In this document: piece after piece, positions 55,150-64,000 of the stretch
How positions within the stretch are numbered: position 1 is the stretch's first letter
Layout of the letters: every line of letters begins with the position of its first letter
Assembly: GCF_021869535.1 (NCBI RefSeq)
Contig: NW_026262581.1
Span: forward strand, 112,992,771-113,056,770
Direction of reading: 5' to 3'
DNA: 64,000 bases
From: Mytilus californianus
Taxonomy: Eukaryota > Mollusca > Bivalvia > Mytilida > Mytilidae
The notes under the pieces: model-generated
Database searches by the model: none
What the model saw: the letters and a program-made list of their open reading frames with translations, nothing else
What the model was told of the DNA's origin: nothing
Program-made: the position numbers and the translations under genes

Positions 55150-56010
55150 AAATAGAAAAAAAACGTGGATGTGTATTTATACATCCCAAAAAACATTCGA
55201 AAAGATTACAAAGTAGTTATGTTTTAATTTGTTGATGACAAAATCAATGTTAGTGCCAATGTTAACAATATTCAAATATCTTATTACAACATTAATAAGA
55301 TAACCTTTATTAATAAGTTTGTTTAAAGGGTCGATGAGTTTACACAGATCACTTAGTGATTTCCGCGCTTTTAGTACAATATTACCATAAAATTTAGGAT
55401 GTGAAATACCGTTTTAATAAGTTTTCTACAGGTACAGCAAATTTTACTAATATTTGTATCTATGAAAGAATTTAGTAAATGTTTTAAGTAATTTATGGTA
55501 ACGAAATCCCTGAATAAATAATTTTCCAGTGATGCATTGATTACGTTCGTTAAAATCTATGACATCACTACACACACGGGCATAACGAACGAGTTGGGAT
55601 ATGTAAACATCGTATGATGGAGCCAAAGGAACATCGCCGTCTAAAAAAGGCAAATTAACAATAGGGAATGAAAAATCGTCTCTTTTGTCGTAAATTTTAG
55701 TATGGAGTTTCCCTTTAGAAATTGAAATGTCTAAATCTAGAAAAGGGCAACTACTGCTGTTTATGTTGGATGTATTTAAAGTAAAATCCTTTGGGTAAAT
55801 TTCGGTAGTATATTAAGAGAACTCTGGATTATTTAACGAAAAAATATCATCAAGATAACGGTAGGTATTGTTGAATGTGTCGACCAAATGTAACAATGAC
55901 GTGCCTTTACTGAGTTTGGCCATAAACTGTGATTCATAGCAATACAGGCATTAATCTGCTATTAAAGGGGCACAATTAGTACCCATAGGAATACCTACTA
56001 CCTACCAGAA
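55150..56010 (-). pseudogene. Penelope-like reverse transcriptase, disrupted (minus)
   Basis: From 56005 the minus strand reads VVGIPMGTNCAPLIAD, a stop, CLYCYESQFMAKLSK, then NTYRYLDDIFSLNNPEFS (catalytic YLDD about 55860), a second stop, PFLDLDISISKGKLHTKIYD, and the open part 55653-55447 (PFLDGDVPLAPSYDVYISQL). After a frame change it continues as HPKFYGNIVLKARKSLSD to about 55150. The 5' half is absent and unrelated DNA begins at about 56011. It is the same lineage as 35902-37130. Stops make it dead. Confidence 0.78.
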
Positions 56011-56484
56011 GACATGTCTTCAATGTTTGTAAACTGGATGAACTGTGGCGTTTTCCTCACTAAAGTTCATTGGTTTTTCCTCTCTCGCTCTGGTGTGACT
56101 GCCATTTTACACAGGCTTGAGTCGTATCTACCGATATATTTTCTGATGAAATTCCATTTTAGAGCCGTTGTTCCTCGTTTACCGTATGCAGTCTGGTGTT
56201 TATGTCTGTTTTCATTTCAGATTGTAATATGGTAAGTTTCTCTTGTCCGTCCTCCCCATTTACCCCCTGCGACTGTCTTGCATGTATACCTTTTCATCTC
56301 CTTTTCTAGTTTCATCTTGCAACATGTCATGCATTGTTTTTCCTATAACTTTCTCTCCCTTTTTGTATCTTGTGCTGCTTAATCTGTTCGTCCTATCCCA
56401 TGAGGTATCTGATTTCTAACATGGCTTCTGTCCTCTTGATATACTGGCCGACCACTTGCGCCCGATTCTCGTTACTTTACAAAA

Positions 56485-56900
56485 AATAAGATGTGGTATG
56501 ATTTCCAAAGAGACCACTCTCCACCAGAGATCAAATGGCAGCGAAGTTATCAACTATGGGTCACCGTAGGGCCCTCAAAAATGAGCAAAAAGACATACCG
56601 CATTGCAAGCTATAAAAGACCCCGAAATGACAAATCTAAAGCAATTCAAACGAAAAAACTAACGGCCTGATTTATGTACAAAATAATAAACGAAAAACGA
56701 AAAACGAAAACAGCAACAAACGACAACCACTGAACTACAATCTCCTGACTTGCGACAGGCACATATATATATATAGAATGTAGCGGGATTTAACATGTTT
56801 TGGGGCGCACAACCCTCCCCCTAACCTGGGACAGTGGTGTAACAGCACAACATAAGAACAATCTATACAAATCAGTTGAAAAAGGTTGCCTGCTTCCCGG
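56485..56900. repeat. Interspersed repeat (AAGATGTGGTATGATT family)
   Basis: AATAAGATGTGGTATGATTT, ACTCTCCACCAGAGATCAAA, AACAAACGACAACCACTGAA, CTCCCCCTAACCTGGGACAG and ATCAGTTGAAAAAGG. It is collinear with 39886-40270. Confidence 0.75.
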
Positions 56901-57985
56901 ATCTTATTGTCTTCGAAGGTACCTATTAACTCTTCTTTCCATTGAAACCACCACTGGCAATGGGATCTCGTACTGCTGGTGACGTTCGGTATGAATTTAG
57001 ATTCTAGCTGAGTACATTTCTGACGATATTCAGATATATTCCTCACTGAGTCTTGAAAAATTCCTGATGCGTCTTCTTAATTGGTGTTCGCAATTGAGTT
57101 GCAACAACAATAGCTTTTTCTGATGCAAATGAGGAAATGTGTAGTTAATTGGTAAGAGTTTATCAAATTGACTTGCGTTGTACCGGTCTCAAGAGCCTTT
57201 TTAGAAGACGATTTCAAAGCTGTCATTCAGTGGTGCTGTTTTCTTGAACAGGATCATAGAAGAAACACGCGTCTGGTGAATCCAATTACAAGCCTTGTAC
57301 CTTTGATGAGTTATCATCCCTGTCTACAGTTTTAATACCAATTCCAGAGCACGAGTTTATCGGTACTGAAGCATGATTTCATTGATGATCGGGTTTAAGC
57401 ACAATACAACATTTTTTCAGCAGTAGAATACCTTCTGCTCCGTCGTATGGCGTTTATATATCTCAGTTAATATGTTACTATTCGGATAAATATCAACAAG
57501 GAGAAAAAAAAAAAGAAAATCACATGAACTCCAATTCGGAGGGAGACCATGTTGAGCATCTTCTTTTATGTTTGCATCACCAACTATGTCATGTCAGACT
57601 AGTAAAAAATGTCACATCATGTAAATGTACACAATCGTTGAGACACTGACACATCGTATCGGCCTATAAAATCTTTAATGCTTAATAAAGTTACAACCGC
57701 ACCACAAACCATCGAGATGAAAACATGAAATACAAACTCAGATCTATGTATTTTTTTTTTTAAATCAGATGATTTAACAAAGAATGGTTTATTTGTGTCA
57801 TTTCTTTACAAAATTAATATAGACTACAACGTCTACATTTTTACGCCTATTTTAAATTCCACTCCGATTATTGACTTACTGTTTTTTTCTATATATAACT
57901 AACTTGCACTGTATTAAACCCATGATCAAGTTAACATATATAACGAATTAATTGTTTTGCCACCTGATCAGTTCTGCAAATAGTG
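56901..57985. other. Unassigned stretch
   Basis: Minus 57046-56885 is open and moderately gene-like (NISEYRQKCTQLESKFIPN) but has no recognised family. The rest shows nothing. Confidence 0.35.
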
Positions 57986-58009
57986 AGACATGAATTGAAA
58001 AAAATGACA

Positions 58010-58165
58010 CGGCAAACAATTGGGTCCTCAATGCTCTTCAACTTCGTACTTTATTTGGCCTATTAACCTTTTTGATTTGTGCGTCACTGATGAGTACTTT
58101 GTAGATGAAACGCGCGTCTGGCATACAAAATTTCAATCCTGGTAACTATGATGAGTTTATTGTTT
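58010..58165 (+). repeat. ATGAAACGCGCGTCTGG repeat
   Basis: Phrases CAATGCTCTTCAACTTCGTA, GATGAAACGCGCGTCTGGCA and ATCCTGGTAACTATGATGAG. I recognise it as a widespread bivalve repeat. Confidence 0.65.
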
Positions 58166-58881
58166 ACTTTACGTTCAGAAAATGTAACTTGTCTAACTAG
58201 TAAAAGGTAAAAGACATATTAAAGTATTTATTTTTATAGATACCTATTATATACATGTGTAATGAAAATATATTTGGTCTCTGATAAAATATCTATTTGA
58301 AGATATCTCAATTATGCACGAAACGTTAAAAAAATCACTTAGAATATAAAGATCTTACTTACTAAGTTCAAATTCAAATATTTTATTGTCAATTAAAGAA
58401 CCCAACCCATTACAGATAGAATAGTCAAGTTAGAATTGGTTAAAAATTTTAATGATTACAATGATTACAACGGTCTTATGATCTTCTTGTCTAATATTTG
58501 GTCAGATTTGATCTTGAGACACCAGAATACATTTAAGTCGACTGATCTAGTGGAGTCTAATCATCTTGAAATTCTGACATTTCTGAAGTGGTCTGGATTT
58601 GCATGGTTAAATTGGTGTATCCATAGTAGGAGACGCTGACCCTGTCGTCACACCTGGTATCATTTCGTTTTTAAGTTCAGATTTTTCCTCATTTTTAGGA
58701 CAGTTTGTCGCCCATTGTTTAGAATGCCTATTGAAAGCTGTTGACAAATGTTTTTAAAGCAGTTTTACGAACTTGGGATAAGTCTGTCGATTATTATTGT
58801 CAAAGGAAGACAACTCTTATGTGAAAAATGATCAATCAAATGTATAAAAGCATTTCAAAAATACCGAACTCCAAGTATAAT

Positions 58882-59137
58882 TTGAGCTGCGTCGGATAGA
58901 AATCGACCTTATGCAAATGAATATCAATACATCTGTTAACCTATTTCGGGCTGAAAAAATCACTATGCAAAGTCTTTAACTGTTTGAAAATTGAGTTGGT
59001 ATAAGAACCTTACAAAGCAGATCAAAATTCATCTTTTATTTCGTATTTAAATGTTCCAAAATCAATCAAAGTCTTATATATGTACATGTATACGTGCACT
59101 TGCATAAAGTCGATTTCTATCCGAGGCAGCTCATATC
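58882..59137. mobile_element. 255-bp element with 36-bp terminal inverted repeats
   Basis: GAGCTGCGTCGGATAGAAAT at the left pairs with ATTTCTATCCGAGGCAGCTC at the right. The 36-bp arms differ at about four positions. No coding inside. Confidence 0.8.
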
Positions 59138-60186
59138 TTCGCCAGATAAGCTTTATACGCAATTTTAATAAGTTATTGTTACTACGGACGGAATCATTAC
59201 ACAGTGTTCAAGACAAAAAACAGTTAGTGATAAATTTACGTATATGGATCAACAATTGGAATACAAACTTAATCAATATACTGCATTTAACTGATTTAAC
59301 AAATAATTTACGGAAGAAAATATCTGTTTTTCTATCGGCCGGATTAGTGACATCTATGACATCGTGTCAACTCCTACTTCACTGTGTCCAGCTGTTATAT
59401 AAGATAGTGTAAGTTGAGTGATACATTGTCCTTATCTGTTTCATCTTGGGTTGTAGCACAATATATGATGTAAGGTGGCAAGTAGATTGTAGGTCAAATA
59501 TTGTTGTCAGTCGGAAATGTAGTAACCTATTCAAATTTTGTTGTTGAATTTGGAGGTTCATACTGTAGGAAATACTAGTAAATAAATTCAGCATATAACA
59601 TATTGGTCTTTCAGAAGTAGTATAGCATAAACTCAACCCATTGACCAAACGTAATAGGCTGAAGATCGGAAACTCCTTAAATAATTTAAAAAAATACAAT
59701 TTCTGGAGGAATCTTTAATTTGATATCATTTATTTATTCATTTACTTTTGCGTGAAAGAATCGTCATCCATATGTCATGATATGAAGTGATATATATACT
59801 TTTACAAATATCACAAACGTTTATTGGTGTAAATGTTTTGTAAGTCTTTTTTTCTTTATCAATACTTATATACTTTGCCATTTCCATTCTTTCTTGTTTT
59901 CGCATTGCTGCCTTTTTACCCTTCTTCACTGTCTAATTTAAAGTGTACGATAATTTTATGTTCAATTTCAAGACCGTAATAGCTTTCGCCTCATGTATAC
60001 ATTCAAATCTGTTTAGGTCTGTGATGATAAACAAGTTGCAAGTTAGCATCTTTCTTTTAAATTCATTTAGTTTAAGCGAAACTTATATTTCACCCGCATC
60101 AAAAACGATTTTAAATTGTGTTTGCTTGTTCAATATAAAAATCACTTAATTATTTTACTAAAATAGAATTAAAAAACAATATTTCA

Positions 60187-60411
60187 AAAAGTCTCAAATT
60201 TTGACGAGAGTCGAACATTAGATCTGAAGTCGAAAGAACACAGGTTTGAGCGAAGTACAACGTCACATTGCATTCAAGTAATTAAAGTCTTTCATACAGT
60301 AAACCTAGTACAAAAACAAATGTTGAGAGGTTTGGAGCTAGAAAAACAACGTTAAACCCGCCGCATGTCCATACGCTTTTCTAAGAAAGTAACATTGTTA
60401 GTGGTTGTTCT
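60187..60411 (+). repeat. ~225-bp direct repeat, first copy
   Basis: From AAAAGTCTCAAATTTTGACG to TTGTTAGTGGTTGTTCT. The second copy begins at 60417, is interrupted, and resumes at about 60966-61148. Confidence 0.88.
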
Positions 60412-60416
60412 ATCAA

Positions 60417-61148
60417 AAAGTCCCAAATTTTGACAAGAGTCGAACATTAGATCTGAAGTCGATAGTATATAAATAACACATAGCTAAGAGGGTGATAGAG
60501 CAGATTGTTACCCCGAGAAAACATTGTCAACTGAGGCGAAGCCAAGGTTGACAATGTCTTTTCGAGGGGTAACAATATGCTCTATCACCCTCTCAGATAT
60601 GTGTTATTTAATTTATTATACTGAATGTTCTGTTATTACTGTCGATTAAATTTCAAATTCAAAGTAATAAACTATGACGTCTTGCACGTATTTGATTAAG
60701 CGCACACTTGATCAAGCGTCTCCGTGAAGGGTAATAGAGTATTTGCCATAGGATAGAGTCGTATTTAATAAAGCGCAAACTTGATCAAGCGTCTTCGTGA
60801 AGGGTAATAGAATATTTACCATAGAATAGAGTAAATTGTCTCCCTCGTATTAACCAATCAAAATCTGGCATTTTGACATGAGGTATAATAAAAAATTTAA
60901 TTACACCTCAACAATTTTTACAACTAAAATAATTGTATTTTACCAGCCCTGTAAACGTCTTAATGAGCAAAGAACACAGGTTTGAGCGAAGTACAATGTC
61001 ACATAGTATTCAAGTAATTAAAGTCATTCATACAGTAAATCTAGTACAAAAACAAAAGTTGAGAGGTTTGGAGCTAGAAAAACAACTTTAAACCCGCCAC
61101 ATGTCCATACGCCTTTCCAAGAAAGTAGCATTGTTAGTGGTTGTTCTT
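60417..61148 (+). repeat. Second copy of the ~225-bp repeat, split by a 500-bp insert
   Basis: 60417-60466 equals the first 50 bp of copy one. After the insert, AACACAGGTTTGAGCGAAGT at about 60973 resumes exactly where it broke off and runs to TTAGTGGTTGTTCTTG. So the insertion came after the tandem duplication. Confidence 0.85.
60467..60968. mobile_element. Insert in the duplicated block, with a hairpin and internal repeat
   Basis: The left part, 60472-60612, is a palindrome (AATAACACATAGCTAAGAGG with its complement at 60590-60608; GTTACCCC/GGGGTAAC pairs inside). The middle has a ~77-bp tandem duplication (AAGCGCACACTTGATCAAGC at 60699, AAGCGCAAACTTGATCAAGC at 60772). The right part has ACGAGGGAGACAATTTAC-type sequence in reverse. 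Confidence 0.75.
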
Positions 61149-61439
61149 GTCATGTAACAATATGTGTGTTCTTCTTTGTTGTTGTCATTTTAGTTATTTT
61201 GGAAAATTAAGTGTTGATGGCAGATCATTGATGGATTTTTTTTCTTTTCAAGATTCTGGACTTTGAGCTTTATATAAATTGTACAGTTGGCCTCTATATA
61301 CTGTTTTACTTTGATGGCTGTCTCATTGACATATACACAACACATCTTTTTATTCATATGTCGAATAACTTACAGCCAGTTCTGTGTCGATGTGTGCTAA
61401 TTTTTTAAATGTTAAGAAACTTTTAGGCTTACTTACAAC

Positions 61440-62310
61440 AAGAAGTACTCCAAACACAACCTACACAATGACATCCCCACTCTTTGAAAGGAAAAAGTTG
61501 TGAAAAAAATTACAGGTCAACTAACCGTCTTAAAAAAGTATAGTCATTTGTAACAGCCCCGGTATAACAACATGTAAAATAATTCAAACGTGAAAATAAA
61601 CGGCGTGATCTATATTACGGCAATTTAAGAAAAACAAATACGACATACAACAACTAACGACAACCACTGGATAACTGGTTTCTTATTTTGGAAGGCACAC
61701 CAAACATGTGACGGGTTTAACATGTTTCTAAGCGCTCATCATTGTAACATATCCGTCGTTATATGTGAAACAGATATTCCATAATGGTCAACCAACTACT
61801 GATGGCGTCCGCATAATTTTCGAATGGATAATTTCAACTTTACCACTTCGAACTCTTGGTTTAACAGCATATATAAGCACAAACCCTCTAGCAAGGAAAT
61901 TATGATAGGAAATGCAAGCTCTGGAATACCGTATCAACTGGGAGATATATACTTCAAATGCAAGCGTTGCTGGTATGTTGCTAAATAGAAATGGAAAGTT
62001 CACAATTTAGAAGCTGGAATCATCTCTTTTCTCTTAATTTATTTTGTTCTAAACCGAGTCTCATTGTCAATTTTTAAATGTAAATCAAGATAGGAACGCA
62101 GACTTAACTGTATCTGTCGTATCCTCTATTTCAAGTTGTTTGGGATATATGCGTTCAACATCGTCACCAAAAGCTCCTGTATGAAGTCATCATCATATGA
62201 ATAAAGGAACAAGTCGGCGAGAAGAGTAGCACAATTGGTTCCAATGGGAATGCCGATTGTTTGTTGAAAAACACATCTTCCAAAAGGAACAAATATGTTG
62301 GCAATCAAGA
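61440..62310 (-). pseudogene. Penelope-like RT relic of the second lineage, with 3' region
   Basis: Minus 62308-62126 gives QQTIGIPIGTNCATLLADLF and LYSYDDDFIQELL. 62003-61788 gives VNFPFLFSNIPA and FEVYISQLIRYSRACISYHN. The YxDD box between them is lost to frame changes. 61780-61440 is the 3' untranslated part, with GACGGGTTTAACATG-type phrases. Dead copy. Confidence 0.7.
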
Positions 62311-62399
62311 AATCGAGTCAAATTCAGAGATTTTGTTTTTTGATTCAGAGTGATTTTTTGACAGATTTAGATTTATTTTCTTTCAATTTGTCTTAGTTT

Positions 62400-62880
62400 G
62401 GTATGTTAGTATCAATCTAAGAGTACTAGCAGAACCTTCCTTCAACGAAGAAATAAACCATGTTCCCCAAGACCAAAAACTCAATCAGCACACCTCCGAC
62501 GGATAAAGCATGTAAAGGCTTCATAATCAATATGAGAAAAACATGACCATGTGCAATCCCAATATATGAGTATCGACAGGATGTTGAACCATTAGTGTTA
62601 CAAAATGAGAAACAATACATGTTTAAGTATGTATTTAACTATTAAAAATAAAAGCAATGTTAGTACAGATAAAGAAAATATTCAAATATCTAACCAAGCA
62701 ATGCTAAATTGATAAACGTTAAGAAATATCTATTTTTCAAAGGAACAATACGTTGATATATGGATCGTATCTTTACCTACGAGCTCTATAAACAACATCA
62801 CTGGAAATTCAGGATGTGATATCCCATTTATTATAAGATGTTTACAGTTTATCTTCCGGATAAAGCAATGGCAAAATCAA
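62400..62880 (-). pseudogene. 3' fragment of another Penelope-like element, head-to-tail with the previous one
   Basis: TCAGGATGTGATATCCCATT near 62810 is the reverse of the RT tail (GISHPEF). 62505-62600 (ACATGACCATGTGCAATCCC, AGTATCGACAGGATGTTGAA) is the family's 3' region. It lies upstream, in minus sense, of the RT at 62308, so two elements stand head-to-tail. Confidence 0.55.
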
Positions 62881-63491
62881 AGATTTGCTAAGGAAAGTAA
62901 TAAAGAATTGAGTTAGGAAATCAAAATTGTACATGCACAATGGTATTATATGGTTGAGATTCTGGAAAAGATTTAAACATATCTTAATTTACCAGAGGTT
63001 TAGGAGAAGTTGCGAATACAAAAGGGTACTCCTAGATAAAGCAATGACAACGTCCATACTTTGCTAAGGGAACTCTCAAAAATAATTCGGATTTAAACAA
63101 AATGAGGTGCACAATGTAATTATATAATTCAGATTATGAGAACATTTTAATAAATTTTAATAAAAGGTTTAGGACAAGCCGATAAAAATGTGACTTGAAA
63201 CGCATAGTATGCCATAGATATAACAAAGTCCATGTAATGCCAAAGATAACCCTAAAAATTATTCGGATGAAATGAATCAGAGGTGAAAAAGAATATCATG
63301 GGAGTAAGATTATGTGAAAGGTTATAAAATTTTTCTAGTAATTAAGGAGCAGTAGCGGGGCGGAAGAAGGCATGGACGGACAGACTAACGGATAAGCTTT
63401 CCCAATTTACTCCCTCCCCGGCTCAAGAAAGCGAATGACATACAAAGTCGAATAATAAACCAACTTCTCAAGTAGTTAATATATATGTTAT

Positions 63492-63640
63492 ATGTTATAG
63501 AAGGGAGGCGAAAGATACCAAAGGGACATCCAATTCCATAAGTCGAAAATAAACTGACAACGCCATGGCAAAAAAAGGAAAAAGAAAAAGAACAAAAGAA
63601 CAACAACAGTATACAAAACACAACATCTGTATTCAGAGCT
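63492..63640 (+). repeat. GAGGGACGAAAGATACC family, copy at right end
   Basis: GAGGCGAAAGATACCAAAGG, AAATAAACTGACAACGCCAT and ACAAAACACAACATCTG follow the order of 2443-2622. Frames over it are not genes. Confidence 0.65.
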
Positions 63641-64000
63641 TATGTTTGTACAGATATATGTATCTAATCGAAGTATAACTTTCGTAGGCATTCGTAGTCG
63701 TATTCTAATAAATATTTAAAACTCGGCTTGGATTAATTTAGTATACACATATATATATGATCTTCAATCTCAATTAACTATCAAAGTTGTGGTTAGAACC
63801 TGGAATTTTGCATATTTTACATGTTGTTTGAACTCACGTACACAATGTCAAGTCAAGCAGAATATATTACCTTAAAAACCTAAGTTAGGGGGTATAATTA
63901 GCCTAAACTAATATCCTGAGCACACAAGTGTTGACGATCACCATCACGATATATTGATTGGGTTTTATCAGGTGATTGTGTCACAATCCATTCGAGATAT
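63641..64000. other. Right edge, nothing assigned
   Basis: AT-rich with no recognised gene or repeat. Confidence 0.5.

Noticed and set aside
56014-56235. Frame next to the truncated end of the minus RT
   Set aside because: It starts where the RT copy is broken off and shows no domain or repeat support.

Overview
This is a repeat-rich, AT-rich piece of nuclear DNA from an animal. It has one intron-containing gene with consensus GT-AG junctions and no dense coding, rRNA or tRNA. The mixture of elements suggests a bivalve mollusc, probably a mussel of the Mytilus type: DIRS-like tyrosine-recombinase retrotransposons, Penelope-like reverse transcriptases and many short interspersed repeats. The species call is inference from remembered repeat families, not a search.

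The only convincing host gene is on the minus strand between 22905 and 14310. Its eight coding exons join in frame into a 525-residue SLC1-family transporter. It keeps the serine-rich HP1 tip, the NMDGT motif of TM7, the HP2 loop, and the Asp and Arg of TM8 that mark acidic-amino-acid (glutamate/aspartate, EAAT-type) carriers. One coding exon is only 43 nt. The introns hold a 25-bp minisatellite, several short elements, and a pair of ~495-bp inverted arms.

Left part (1-5000), all minus strand: an SGNH-hydrolase relic, then the gag, reverse transcriptase, RNase H and tyrosine recombinase of a decayed DIRS-like element. Two short elements interrupt it, and it runs off the left edge. 5000-14000: an inverted-repeat-bounded element with a 300-bp internal tandem duplication (5815-7493), a partly duplicated repeat cluster (8232-10016), a doubled short element (11685-12185) and a ~330-bp direct repeat pair (12427-13690).

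Middle part (23000-30000): intergenic DNA upstream of the transporter, with a 27-bp minisatellite at 25434-25670. A ~2.7-kb, 39-bp-unit minisatellite lies at 26961-29697; it is open in several frames on both strands and has higher-order blocks of 812 and 305 bp.

Right part (30000-64000): no intact host gene seen. It holds a Penelope-like RT pseudogene on the plus strand (35902-37130), with its 3' region to 37790. Further RT relics lie on the minus strand (43200-43700, 55150-56010, 61440-62310), along with many 3'-end fragments of the same families. There are also tandem repeats (41800-42180, 43965-44545, 46105-47010) and fold-back elements (52960-53890, 58882-59137, 60467-60612).

The genes do not form an operon or pathway. 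The transporter is one gene in a landscape made by mobile elements and tandem-repeat turnover.
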